64,000 bases of DNA from Vespula vulgaris (GCF_905475345.1 NC_066587.1:15607558-15671557); one strand, 5' to 3'. Counted from the first letter of the stretch, positions 22,625 to 34,300 are shown. Translations and numbers: made by a program. Notes: generated by a model from the sequence alone, not told the origin.

Positions 22625-24588
22625 CTAGAAAACAATAATATAATAATTTAATAAGATTCAAACGTTTATTAAATATATATCATGTTTATTAGATATCTCT
22701 CGCAAAAATTCTACTAGGAAATTATAACGATTATCAAACATTAATTCAGCCATTTACGAATCAATTTAATAATCATTTAACAAAAATAGTTGATTCTTTA
22801 CTTGCGTCCAACTTCAAAAGATTATTTGTATCTAACTTCAAAAGATAATTTGTACGATGAACAGATTCAATAAATTACTAACGTGAATTAATAAAAAATC
22901 AGTATATCTCTCAAAAAATTAAAATGTACAGCAGAGAATATGTAAGAACTCTAACACGACGACCTTGGACATAGAATCTTATAAACTCATACAATAGTTA
23001 AATAACGATCACTTTGAACGGCATTCAAGGAAATCCTTGAAACTTACTGTATCAACTTGTAAAATTTTTATAAAAATAAATCAAACAGGTTTCAAAATTC
23101 TAACCTTGAGCTTTCCTCGAAAAAAAAAAAAAAAAGATAAAATAAATAAATAAATAAATTAAGATTTCAATGTATAAAAATGATTAAACGAACAGGAATG
23201 AATACACTTGATCCTTGATAAACAAACAATTCGAAATCAAGGAGAGCTACTTCGAGATATACAATAAACGAAGTATATTTAATCTGTTCGCGTAATTACT
23301 AGGCTTCGCAATCCGATAAAGTAGAGAAAAAGTGAAACGGCACGATAAGTTGACGTCGTTACGATGACGACACGTCAGAATGGACGGCAACAAAGTGTGG
23401 TTGATAGAAATAAACGTGGGGGGAAAAAAGAAAAGAAAAGAAAAGAACCACTAATGTACGATTTTCCTACCAATAGAAATATCTAGCAACTACACGCTGT
23501 CCATGTGGACGACGATCCAACAAATCTGATTTCAAAATGGCGACCGAGGAAAGCTAGCGTGCTAAAATAATATAACGAACGCGAAATAGATAATTAAAAT
23601 GTGCGTCACTAAATGCGCAGTAATGAATATATTTAAATATTAATAATAGAAACAAAGAGGGATTTTACGTTTTCCAGAACCTTCTTTTTCCTCCAACGCT
23701 TTTCATAGACCAGCCAACGAACGATGTGAAGGAAGCAGCGCTTCGATACGAATGAGTGAGAGAGAGTGAGAAACAGGGTGAGGGCAAGAGGAAAAGAGAG
23801 AGGGAGAGAGAGGAAAAGGGAGAAGGAAGGGGAAGGAAGAGGGAGAGGTAAGGAGAGGGGAAAAGGAAGAGGGAGAGAAAAAGAGAGACAAAGAAACACA
23901 CAAGCGCGTTATAAGTTTATATCACTAGATAAAAGAAGAAAAAAAAAAAGAAGAAATTGATGCGAATTTAAGGTTAAATTATTCGATTACAGATTAAAAC
24001 ATTTTGTATCGTCCGACGAAAATAACGATTCCTATGAAGAGACACGCAGGCGCGCATGCGATCAGTCATATACACGAACCTTACCGACGATTCGCAAATT
24101 CGTTCGATACTGATTTGACGTAGAGACTCTCGCAAGAATATCCACCATTTTTCGATGACTCGCAGGGCGCTAAAAGGCACGCTCGACCATGGGAATTCTA
24201 TCAAACTCGGCTCGAAAATCTATGAAAATTTTTATATTTATGTTTCATCGTTTTCTAAGGCATTATTTTTGTTATATATTGTATTTAGAAAACTATCACG
24301 CGATATTCGTATGATCAATTATATTTTTTCTATATTCTATCTCTCTCTCTCTCTCTTCCTCTTTCCCGTAGTACTAGTTCGAGAACCATTACGAAGCAAT
24401 TTCGCGAGGCGAAAGACGATGTATATTCGCAAAGAAAAATCTCGACTATTCGATCTATTTCCTATTCTTTTCCACGAGAATGTTTCTTCGAAAGAGAAAA
24501 ATATATGTTTATCCTAATCGATAGCGTGAATTCGTAGACTGAAAATATATTTATCCTATACAAGGATATCGTTGTATTCTTTTCTTAC
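22625..24588 (-). other. Probable 5' UTR intron of the HSP40 gene
   Basis: About 1.96 kb between the acceptor at 22,625 and the donor CACAG|GTAAGA at 24,589/24,588. Content: AT-rich sequence, a CRE-like TGACGTCG near 23,351, a YY1/Pho-like CAAAATGGCGACC at 23,533-23,545 (possible second promoter), and a purine-rich GGAGA tract at about 23,758-23,890 that generates three low-complexity ORFs. No coding exon seen. Confidence 0.45.
23533..23545 (+). promoter_or_regulatory. YY1/Pho-like site
   Basis: CAAAATGGCGACC matches the AAnATGGCGnC core bound by YY1/Pleiohomeotic, often found near start sites of broadly expressed genes. Nearby CpG-rich sequence with CRE-like TGACGTC (23,351) supports a promoter here. 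Motif match only. Confidence 0.35.
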
Positions 24589-24660
24589 CTGTGTCAGCAG
24601 AAAAGTCGTTCGTGGAAGCGTACTCGCAGTGCAACACGTCCTCTCCGACTGTGCAATAGA
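24589..24660 (-). other. Probable noncoding first exon of the HSP40 gene
   Basis: The minus strand shows CTGACACAG|GTAAGA at 24,589/24,588, a near-consensus donor. Upstream of it is a CpG-bearing stretch with an initiator-like CACAGTC near 24,653-24,647. The right end is approximate. No ATG with a useful frame was chosen in it. Confidence 0.45.
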
Positions 24661-24716
24661 TTTAAAGAAACTGTGGTAACGCGTAGCTCTCCCACCAATA
24701 TTACCGTTCGGAACCG

Positions 24717-24729
24717 TTCTCGAAACTTC
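24717..24729 (-). promoter_or_regulatory. Heat-shock element (HSF-binding site)
   Basis: TTCTCGAAACTTC is a perfect three-unit HSE (TTCnnGAAnnTTC). Further half-sites flank it: TTC at 24,707-24,709 with GAA at 24,711-24,713 on one side and GAA at 24,733-24,735 on the other, each one base off perfect spacing. It lies about 130 bp upstream of the inferred first-exon donor of the HSP40 gene, which suits heat-inducible control. Confidence 0.6.
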
Positions 24730-24739
24730 CCAGAAGAGT

Positions 24740-25191
24740 AATGAACGTTGCTAGCCGAAAGCCAATCAACGTCGTTTAACAGAATCATGAGCGCCAAGAC
24801 GAAGCGGGCGGTCTTTCACGAAACTATTTCTAAAATAATATTTTCCCTATCGATAATGTAGTTTCAAGATCATATGGAAAATAATTAAATCGATTAAACG
24901 AGATTCTTATTAAAAATTCAACGGTACTTATTGTTTGTTAATAATGTAATAATTAATTTATCATTTTTTATATTCATTTATTAATCTGTATATTTTGAAA
25001 TCAATACATTTGCGATAATATTATATAGATACTAATCATGTGTCTATACCGGTCGATATTATAGGTGTACAATAATACTGGCTTTAACGTCGCTATATGT
25101 AATTCTTGCGGTATATATTATAAACGCAACATATATTTACCGCTATTGCTTCTTATCGTTAAAAAAATAAAGATATTTACAGGTTCACAAG
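24740..25191. promoter_or_regulatory. Shared upstream region between HSP40 (minus) and ALG8 (plus)
   Basis: About 450 bp of mostly AT-rich DNA between two divergent genes. A CpG-bearing GCGCCAAGACGAAGCGGGCGG segment lies at about 24,791-24,811. TTTACAG just before the ALG8 start codon (ending 25,182) could be an acceptor for an upstream 5' UTR exon. No TATA or start site can be assigned. Confidence 0.4.
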
Positions 25192-27343
25192 ATGGCTGGT
25201 ACTGAAACTGATAGTATTTTTAATTCGAAAGAAGTGAACAAAAAAGAACAATTTAATAGAAAATGGAATATGGATAAAGTACTCTTACGTACATTTGCTT
25301 TAATAACATGTATCAAGGCGTTATTAATTCCTTGTTAGTAGGTAGTTTTGTAAAAAATATTTAAACGACTGATTTATTTTACTTTTATATTATGCTAGTA
25401 ATTATAATTGATTCATTTATATATTATTATTGATATATATATATATATATATATACATCTACTTTATCTATGATATATATATATGTGATATATATATTTA
25501 TCACAAACTCTTATGATTTAATTCATTTTCAGTTATTCTACTGATTTTGAAGTACACCGTAATTGGTTGGCTATAACATATAGTTTACCTATTAATGAAT
25601 GGTATATTAATGCCAAATCTCAATGGACATTAGACTATCCACCGTTTTTTGCATGGTTTGAATATGCTCTCAGTCAGGTAGCTTGTTTATTTGATAAAGA
25701 AATGCTCAAAATCGATAATTTGAACTATGCTTCACCTACCACTATCTATTTCCAAAGAACTACAGTTATACTTAGTGATATTATGTTTGCTTATGGCATA
25801 AGAGAGTAAGTATACTATATATTAAACTTTCAAGTAGTTAACCCAAACATAAGTAATAAATGATATAATATTGTTATAGATTAGGGGAAGTATTTTATAA
25901 ATCTTATAACAGTTACTGCATTTTTATATTTCTATCATTGTGCAATATAGGATTACTGATTGTGGACCATATACATTTTCAATATAATGGATTTCTATTA
26001 GGCTTTTTATTATTGTCAATTGCTAAAGTTTCAAAAACTTGGAATCAGGTAAATTATAAATGGCATTATGTTAATAGTAGATTAATTATTAATGATAACA
26101 ACTTGTAGGTATCTATGTTGCAAGGAGCTGCTTGTTTTGCTATATTATTAAATCTTAAACATATTTATTTATATGTAGCACCAGCATATATAGTTTGGCT
26201 ACTGAAATCATATTGTATAAACAATGGTCAATTTTTTAAAAGGATTTTTACATTAGCAGCAATAATTGCCACTATTTTGATACTCTCATTTGGACCATTT
26301 ATAAATCAATTACCACAAGTAAAAATAATATTATCTCTACACACAAAGGTTTATTTGATATATCTAAAAATTAATATTTTAATATAGATTATCTCTCGAC
26401 TATTCCCTTTTAAAAGAGGTTTAGTTCATGCATATTGGGCAGCAAATGGATGGGCTTTGTATATTACCACAGATAAGATATTATCTATAATTTGGAAATA
26501 TTTAGGATGGATAAAAATAGTTAAATCTGCTGTAATGACTGGAGGTTTAGTACAAGAAGAAATATTTATTGTTTTACCAACACCTAAACCCATTATTACA
26601 TTTATACTCACATTTGTAGGAATGCTTGTAAGTTTAGATTTAATATTTCTACAAAACGAAATATTCATAATTCAAAATAAAAGTTTGTTTAATAACGAAA
26701 TGTATTTATAATATAATCTTTCAGCCTGCTTTGTATATTTTATTATGCAAAAAATATGCAATTACTTCAAAACATTTTGTTCGATGCTTGGTCCTTTGTG
26801 CTTTAACATCTTTTATATTTGGCTGGCACGTACATGAAAAAGCTATTTTGACTGCAATTATACCATTATGGTAAAGACATATTTTTGCCACAATTACAAG
26901 TAAAATTAAAATAAGTAATTAAAAATTGATGTTTCTGTTGCAGTGTTCTTGCCACGGTGGATATTAACGATGCTCGCATTTACATAATCCTAAGTAGTGC
27001 AGGATACACTTCACTTTTACCTTTGCTTTACCCAGATAATTTAACCCCCTTGAAATTATTATTATTAATATTACATATATTTTCAACCAATTTAATATTA
27101 CAATATCAATTTAAAAAACCTCTTTTGTATTTACATGAATTTTTGTATATAAGTGTTCTCCCATTGATAGCTATTTATGAGTCAGTACTACATAAAGATT
27201 TTTTTAGTGATAATCTACCATTTTTACCCTTAGCTCTTATTTCCATTTATTGTGCGATAGGTATAATTTATTCCTGGTTTCTTTCCTATTATTATTTGTT
27301 ATGTGATAATGATAACAAAAAAAGAAGAACAAAAAAAGAATAA
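25192..27343 (+). CDS. ALG8: ALG8, dolichyl-P-Glc:Glc1Man9GlcNAc2-PP-dolichol alpha-1,3-glucosyltransferase
   Basis: Complete spliced CDS, exons 25192-25337, 25533-25805, 25880-26048, 26109-26318, 26388-26627, 26725-26870 and 26944-27343; total 1,584 nt, 527 residues, the same size as human ALG8 (526). ALG8 adds the second glucose to the lipid-linked oligosaccharide in the ER lumen, using dolichyl-phosphate-glucose, before N-glycan transfer. Family signatures: YYSTDFEVHRNW at residues 49-60, whose Asp53 is in the position of the catalytic luminal acidic residue of GT-C enzymes; DYPPFFAWFEY from residue 83; VDHIHFQYNGFLLG in exon 3; and FGWHVHEKA in exon 6. Many hydrophobic segments fit a multi-pass ER membrane protein, and the tail ends in Lys/Arg-rich KKRRTKKE. 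The Drosophila orthologue is xiantuan (xit). All introns are short (50-200 nt) and GT-AG. Confidence 0.96.
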
Positions 27344-27385
27344 GAAAAAAGGTCACGAAATAACAATCCATAAAAAACTTGTTGT

Positions 27386-27400
27386 AATAAATTGAATAAA
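27386..27400 (+). terminator. Polyadenylation signals of ALG8
   Basis: Two AATAAA hexamers, at 27,386-27,391 and 27,395-27,400, lie about 45-55 nt after the ALG8 stop codon, the expected place for 3' end formation. Confidence 0.65.
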
Positions 27401-27439
27401 ATTAATATTTTATTCCATATTTTATATAATTTTAAATAA

Positions 27440-27446
27440 TTATATA

Positions 27447-27490
<44 letters not shown>
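27440..27490. repeat. (TA)n microsatellite
   Basis: Long TA repeat with one ATTA interruption just after the ALG8 3' end. Confidence 0.95.
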
Positions 27491-27492
<2 letters not shown>

Positions 27493-27773
27493 TTCCTTTC
27501 CTTTTATTAGAAAAAAAGTTTTAATAAAATAGTTTTATACACACATAAAAAATAAATAAAAATATTTATAAAATATAAATAAATAATTTTATATATATAT
27601 CTGTGTGTGTGCATGTAGATATATGTATATATGTGTGTGTATATATATGGAATGTATGAGATTGCCAAATATGTTAACAGATGTCGCATAACAGTACAAA
27701 GTTTCTCGCAAACGATTAATCCTACGATAATAGGTTAAAGAGCATTTATTTGATGGAATTTTTAGGAGGGTAG

Positions 27774-27793
27774 ATGTACGGTGTTCACCGTAC
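27774..27793. repeat. Near-perfect inverted repeat
   Basis: Nine-base arms TGTACGGTG / CACCGTACA around a 2-nt centre. Could be a protein-binding palindrome or a residue of a transposon end. Confidence 0.7.
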
Positions 27794-27798
27794 AGTGA

Positions 27799-27820
27799 TA
27801 CGCAACCCAGACGCAACCCA
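27799..27820 (-). repeat. 11-bp minisatellite dimer
   Basis: On the minus strand, GGTTGCGTCTG followed by GGTTGCGTA: two units of the same repeat seen at 9,333-9,387. Confidence 0.6.
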
Positions 27821-27981
27821 TTCGAAAATATGCTTGGGGAGAGCACAAGGTTTTCCTTGTTGTTCTTTTTCGTGCGTATTTTTTAAGCTGGTTCCTTACA
27901 TCTGTTCGTCCAGCTTCAAAAAAAATAATCGAACGATGTTTACTCTACCCTCTTATTTTTAAACGAAATTAAAACATAAAT

Positions 27982-28286
27982 AGTTCTTAAGTTTTTCTAT
28001 TTACAGGAAAAATCTACAAATGCAGTGCATATTATAACACTGCCACCTCAATATACAGAAACAGCACTTTGAGGTTAATTTTTATTTATCCGAAAGTCTG
28101 TTTCGATTTTAACACGGTCGTGCAATTAAGATCTTTTTTCTGAAGAAGTTTGAATGATCCGAGATAAAAAATAAAATTTTTTTAGTATAAAATCGGATGT
28201 AATCATAATTAATGTTTATAGATAAAAATCTGGCCAAATATATTAAAAGGAAGGGTCTTCGAACTCATAAAGTTTAAGAACCGCTG
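27982..28286. mobile_element. Decayed hAT-like MITE
   Basis: The right end, read on the minus strand from 28,286, is CAGCGGTTCTTAAACTTT, the classic hAT/Charlie-type terminus. The left end (27,982 on) reads AGTTCTTAAGTTTTTC, a diverged partner missing the first bases. No ORF inside. The ends are weakly matched, so the exact left boundary is uncertain. Confidence 0.4.
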
Positions 28287-28401
28287 ATCTATGAGAAAAT
28301 AAAAGAAATTTTTAATGTATTATAAATACATTTGGAATCATTCCATCATATATTATTAACCTTTTCACGTTCCAAATGTTTGGTGTATGTATATATGTTA
28401 T

Positions 28402-28440
28402 AATATATATACGGTTTCTCTTAACCGTATATATTATAAT
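28402..28440. repeat. Hairpin-forming inverted repeat
   Basis: ACGGTT, 6-nt loop, AACCGT, with AT-rich extensions that nearly pair (a 2-nt slip in one arm). Located inside the proposed left end of the piggyBac element. Confidence 0.7.
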
Positions 28441-28750
28441 ATATAAAATTGGCAGTATGAATAACGGTGAAGAAACATCGTAAGCGTTTCGTACATCAGC
28501 GTTGATCTATCAGCAAATGCGTTCCATACATAGAAGAAAATATTTCACAAGTCATTGAGCTTTCCGTTTATACTTCATTGAGCACTAATGAGATATCATC
28601 GACACATGATATAAATGTCTTAAAATTTGTATATCACGCAATTATTGAAATTTACAATCAATTTGTTATTCTAATAATATTAAGAAAATATAATAAAATG
28701 CATTGGTAAATGATGTAATATTTTTATTTATAAAAATCTTAAAAAAGAGA

Positions 28751-30364
28751 TTAAATGGACATATTACGATGAACTGTATTAAAGCACGGCAAACAATAGT
28801 AAGGATTGCTAGTACAATTTCCGCAGTATGTTGTTACTTTTTTTGTACGATTTTTTGCAAATTCTCGACCAAATTTCTTCACATTTTCTTCATAACATTT
28901 TTTACACCGTCGTCTAGTTTGCCGTGCGTTTCCATTTTTGCTTTGTATTTCGTGATGCCTTCTAACATTAAGTTGTGTTCTGGGTGAAGTTGTATTAATA
29001 TCATTTAATTGTGCTGTTAATTGTGTAACTAATTTTTGTCGGAATTCCAAGATTGATATACGGTTGTTTGTTACATTATTATGCATTATCCAAGCATTTA
29101 TTACCGAGGTATTAAATAAAAGTTCAAAGGCCAGTCTTTTATACCATTTTTGGCCTTTTCTCAGTGGACTGAGATATGATGTCATGTGATCGGATAAATC
29201 AACGTACGATTTACTGATATTATAATCTACAATAATTTTTGGTTTAATACAACTACTCCTTCGGCCAGTTACTGTAACCATTTCTACAGAATGTTTAGTT
29301 GAAAGCACGAGTACATCTCGTTTATCTTTCCATTTCAAAATAGTTATTCCATTTTTATGTTCTCTAGCAATGATTTCACCTCGTTGTAGTTTTTTTGACA
29401 ATATATCTTTTGGAATGCCACGACGATTAACTTGAAGAATTCCAATCAAATGCGTATCAACGGAAAGTAATTTTTCAGCTAATGCAACACTTGTATATCT
29501 TTTATCTGTACATAATGTATGTCCAAGATTAATTATATTTTGACAAAGAGACATTACAACGTTCGTAGGTGTTGTTTCTTCTGTATTTGTAGATTTCCCT
29601 GTATATACTTGGAAAGAAGTGGTATATCCAGATGTGCTACATAATTTAAATAACTTTATATATCTTCTAAGTACAGTTCGTCCACGGAACGGAATAATAG
29701 ATTCATCAATACAAACAGTTTCACTAGGATTATAATATTCTTTAAAACTTTTATTTAACGTATCAATCAGTGTTTGTAATTTATACAATAGGTTATTCGG
29801 ATTACTAATTTGCTGATTGTCTGCAAAGTGGAGCATTCTCAGTAATATTTCGAATCGATTGCGAGACATCACAGTACGTGGAAAACTTTGAGCAAATAAA
29901 ACATCTTTTGTCCAATAAAGTTGTATAGTTGGAAGTTTCACTAATCCCATCCACATAATTAAACCAAAAAGTTGCTTAATCTCATGTATATTAGTAGGAA
30001 TCCATTTACTCAATCGTTCAGATTGATTTTTTTCTATCATTTGGTTCCCATAAAGATTAGTTTGATTTACAATCATCTGGATTATTTCTTCATTGAAAAA
30101 TAACGAATAGAAGTCTATCGGTGACCTACATTCTAAAACTTTAGTATTTGATATATTGATACCAGATATGCCGGAAAACGTTTTTAGATTGGGTTGATTA
30201 CCAATTGGATTAAACCATATTTGGTTGCTATTATTGCAATCTGCATACCATTCGTTTTCATGTTCACTCTCAGTTTCATCATCAGATATGACTCTACAAC
30301 GTTTGATTGTAGATGATCTGTATATTTCATTTGATGAATCACTCAAAACTTCTTCAGATGACAT
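28751..30364 (-). CDS. piggyBac-like transposase (DDE_Tnp_1_7 family)
   Basis: Uninterrupted ORF of 537 residues from the ATG at 30,364-30,362 (MSSEEVLSDSS); the open frame extends further upstream but only from a non-ATG codon. It begins with an acidic, Ser-rich stretch, as most piggyBac transposases do. Catalytic region: Asp220 in VCIDESIIPFRGR, Asp287 in CTDKRYTS, Asp389 in SYVDLSDHM, aligned in order with piggyBac Asp268, Asp346 and Asp447, so the DDD triad is present. GYTTSFQVYTGK (residues 246-257) is another family motif. The C-terminus has a cysteine-rich zinc-binding region (Cys487/490, 514/517, 524/527). No frameshift or stop breaks it, so it may be a recent active copy or a retained, domesticated PGBD-like gene. 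Confidence 0.93.
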   Translation of the reverse strand: MSSEEVLSDSSNEIYRSSTIKRCRVISDDETESEHENEWYADCNNSNQIWFNPIGNQPNLKTFSGISGINISNTKVLECRSPIDFYSLFFNEEIIQMIVNQTNLYGNQMIEKNQSERLSKWIPTNIHEIKQLFGLIMWMGLVKLPTIQLYWTKDVLFAQSFPRTVMSRNRFEILLRMLHFADNQQISNPNNLLYKLQTLIDTLNKSFKEYYNPSETVCIDESIIPFRGRTVLRRYIKLFKLCSTSGYTTSFQVYTGKSTNTEETTPTNVVMSLCQNIINLGHTLCTDKRYTSVALAEKLLSVDTHLIGILQVNRRGIPKDILSKKLQRGEIIAREHKNGITILKWKDKRDVLVLSTKHSVEMVTVTGRRSSCIKPKIIVDYNISKSYVDLSDHMTSYLSPLRKGQKWYKRLAFELLFNTSVINAWIMHNNVTNNRISILEFRQKLVTQLTAQLNDINTTSPRTQLNVRRHHEIQSKNGNARQTRRRCKKCYEENVKKFGREFAKNRTKKVTTYCGNCTSNPYYCLPCFNTVHRNMSI

Positions 30365-30696
30365 ATGTATTTCTGACAATGAGAATAATTTTATAGAATA
30401 ATGATATAATACGTGTACAAAAAATCTGATTGCTATATAGTTCAACAAGTAATATTCAATAATTATGACAAAAAACAAAATGATACGATATAAATGCTCG
30501 TTACACGATTTTTCTTCTGATTATGCTGTAGCGGTCAACGATGGGGAACAGGCAAATAAATATATTACACATCATATTTTTGTGCAATTTAATAGTATAA
30601 TTCAATTCAGTATTTTATTATTCTTTTTAATACAAATAAATAATATCATCTAAGTGACATGAGCCGTCAAAATACGCGTGGCGGTGAATGTGTTAA

Positions 30697-31376
30697 TATT
30701 GACCTTCATATCTGTTTTTAGTGAATTGTCGGTAACATAGGATGTGATACATAAGGGATAAGTATTAAGCAGTATTAAGTCTAGGTTATATCTTGTCCAT
30801 GACAAAACCCTTCTAAAAAATCGAGCCCTTGTGCTTTGTGATTCAAGGATGGAGGGAGATGTAGGTGTAGACATGTAGGTGATAGCAAAATGTTACTATG
30901 TATTTGTCAATGATAGTAGTATGAATAGTAATTGAATAGAAGTTACCTGTCAAGTATGTTCTTTTAACGTGGGTGTTTCAAAATAACAGGAAAAATTGTG
31001 TATACATTTTTTTATTAAAAATTAACATAATTCATTCTCAATGAATAAAAATTAATCTAAGTAATAATTTTATCTTTATAAAACATATTACTTTTTTTCT
31101 TAATCTAATCATAAATTTCGAAGAAAAGAAATATTAAAAAATTAATGTTTTTTCTTACTTCGATTAATTTAATTTATATAAAGAGTGTATAATTTTATTA
31201 TATATATATATGAAATATTTAATTTATATAAAAAATACTTAATTTATGTAAAATTATATTTTATTGATTTAGTCATTAATCAGATTAAAGAATTTTATTA
31301 TTCTTGGTATTAACTTAAACCATTTATCAATTATTATAGAATTTCATCAAAAGAGTCCTTCACAAAGACATTTATA
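30697..31376 (+). promoter_or_regulatory. Upstream region and probable 5' UTR of the DOCK gene
   Basis: 680 bp between the proposed piggyBac end and the DOCK start codon. AT-rich, without TATA at a readable place; no coding frame. The promoter must lie here or beyond the transposon. Confidence 0.35.
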
Positions 31377-34300
31377 ATGTCTTCAGTTCAACGAGCTTTT
31401 GCTCATAAATTGAGCAAACAACATGCAGCAGATGTAAGACGACAAATTGCTACCTCCACTTCGTACTCACGAGATTTATCAAAAAGTGGTAGTAGTATTT
31501 CAGGTTTCTCTTCCACTGTAAGTTCTCTTTAATTTTAATTATATCACAAGATGTTTTTCAAGATTTAACTAAGAATTGTTTTTTTAATTTAAAGATGTCT
31601 TTATGCGAAGTATTAGAACCACTAGATTATGAAGAATTTCTTGTACAACATCAATCAGTTTTGGACAGAGATCCATTACGACCAATATTAGATTTTCCTC
31701 TTGGAGATGTAGAACTTAGAATCGTCAAACGAAAAATTCGAACGGAAGAACCAATAGTGCCATATGAATCATTGTAAGTATTTAAGATAACTTTTGAATT
31801 ATAGTAATAAAAAATTATATGACTTAAATTACAGGGATACAGTATCACCTTATGTTAGAAGATGTATTGAAAGTTTTACTTCAGATTGGATTATGGTACA
31901 CAGAAAATACAAAGGAAGAGTATCCCCTATTGCTAGAGATAGATTACTTCAAGATACACCTAGACAGGATTTTGAGGTAATTTAATACAAACGTAATTTT
32001 TATTGACATAAACATTTTAAGATAAGAATTTGTTGTGTTGAGTAGGTAGATCAAGAAGATACAAACGGTTCTGGATCACCGAATGAAGAAGAAGATTTAT
32101 CAAATTGTGGAGATACACCAAGAGGTTCTTGGGCAAGTTTGGATTTAAGACATTCACAACATGATCCACTTCTTCCAAGTTTATTGGATAGAGTTTGTCC
32201 AGAAACAATTGATCAAATGAATGAACAGAAACGTTCAGAGGATAGGCAAGTTAGTAATAAAATTAAAAAAAATATATATATAATAATAATATTATTAAAT
32301 AATATATTGAAAAATATTGAAATGAGATTAATTTTAGGAAGCTTTATTTCCACTATATGCTCTTCCAACTTCTCCTGATGATGAATGGCAAGAAATTAGT
32401 GCTGCACCTGAACCATCTGATCCTTTTTCTCATAAAATTCTTGTAAAATGTCTTCAATTAAAATTAGAGTTAGAAGTTGAACCAATATTTGCTAGTCTTG
32501 CATTATACGATGCTAGAGAGAAGAAGAAGGTAAATATTACATATATTTTAATATTTAGGTATTAAAGAGTAATATAATTTCATGATATATTTTAGGTGTC
32601 AGAAAATTTCTATGTAGATATGAATTCAGAAGGTTTAAAAAGAATGCTTGGAGGACATATAGTTTATAGTGATGCTAGTACATTAGCTAGAAGTTGTGTT
32701 ATGAGTATTAGCAAACCAAGCCCAGATTTGTTTTTGGTTGTTAGACTTGAAAAAGTATTACAAGGTGATATTTCAGAATGTGCAGAACCATATTTACGCG
32801 AGGATAAAAACAAGGAAAAAGTAATTTTATTTGTAATGTAAATTCTATAAAAAATGAATTTACGTTTAAGTTCATAATTTTCAAAAATATTTAACAAATT
32901 ATATACACAGGTGAAAGCAGCTGCTGTAGCAGCATGCGAACGATTGGGTCGTTACAGGATGCCCTTTGCATGGACTGCGATTCATTTATCTGGAGTTATA
33001 GGTGGTGGTGGTGGTGATACAGATAGCACTGGCAGTGCAGGCTCATTAGACAGAAAATCAGGTGGTTTAGAACAATGGCGAAAAAAAGTAGAAACTCCAA
33101 CTCGACGTGGTTCTTTAGAAAGACGCAGTTCTGATAAAAGAAGGAGTTGGTCACCTGACGATTTTGCTAATTGTCTTGATACTTTTAGGTACATTGTAAA
33201 AATCATTTTTTACAAAAAGTATTATTTTTGTTAATATACATAACATAAAAATAATCAAAACTTTTATTTTGATTCATTCTAGACCTATTACATTAACAGT
33301 TTCAAGCTTTTTCAAACAAGAAAGTGAACGACTTAGAGACGAAGATTTATATAAACTTCTAGTCGAATTACGACGGCCAGGTTCTAATCTAAAACGATTA
33401 AAATGTATACCAGGCATTTTAAAATTAGATCTTAGTCCCAGACCCGAGGAATTACCTAGATGTCTTGATCCTGATCTTAGAAGATTGATACCATATCCAG
33501 ATGAAAAAAGCCGGCCTGTTAAAGAAATACTTGAATTTCCTAGCGAAGTTATTTCGCCAGATTTAACATACCGTAATCTACTCTACGTTTATCCAAAGGT
33601 TTGGTATATGAGTTGATATTCAATAAATGAGAAAGACAAATATTAAATTATGTGAATTATATATTATATTTTATTTATGTACGTAGGAGGTAAACTTCAG
33701 TTCTAGAACAGGTTCGGCACGAAATATAACTGTTCGTATTCAACTTATGGGTGGTGAACAAGAAGCAGATGCATTAACAGCTATATTTGGAAGATCTTCT
33801 TGTCCTGAAATGACACACGAATGTTTCACATCTGTTTCCTACCACAATAAAAATCCAAACTTTTATGATGAAATAAAGATCAGGCTTCCAGCTGATTTAG
33901 GTGCTAAACATCATTTGTTGTTTACTTTTTATCATATTAGTTGTCAGAAGAAAGCTGAACAACCGAATGTTGAAACGGCCGTAGCTTATACGGTAAATTT
34001 GATTCATTAGATGAACAGTAAAAGAGAATTAAATAAAATATACACAGAAAACAATATTTATTTTAGTGGCTACCACTTTTAAGAGATGGACATCTTCAAT
34101 CTGGTGAATTCAGCTTGCCTGCGATGTTAGATCCACCTCCAGCGAATTATTCTTATATTGCTCCTGATGTTCTATTACCAGGAACTAGATGGGTGGATGC
34201 TCATAGAGGAGTTTTTACAGTTATATTAGAACCAGTGTCCAGTGTACATCCACAAGATAAATATATCGATAGGTAATATTTACGATCCTTAAACTAAAAT

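Larger units (their letters stand above)
27491..27981. other. Intergenic DNA 3' of ALG8
   Basis: AT-rich, no gene. Holds a 20-bp inverted repeat (TGTACGGTG-TT-CACCGTACA, about 27,774-27,793) and a dimer of the 11-bp minisatellite unit at 27,799-27,820. Confidence 0.5.
28356..30696 (-). mobile_element. piggyBac-family transposon
   Basis: Holds an intact piggyBac transposase ORF. Both proposed ends are TTAA, the obligatory piggyBac target: TTAACCTTTTCACGTTCC at 28,356 and, on the other strand from 30,696, TTAACACATTCACCGCCA. The ends share TTAAC-N4-TCAC but differ otherwise, so the boundaries are tentative. A hairpin (ACGGTT-N6-AACCGT with AT-rich extended arms, about 28,402-28,440) lies just inside the left end. 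The element sits between ALG8 and the DOCK gene and disturbs neither coding sequence. Confidence 0.5.
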
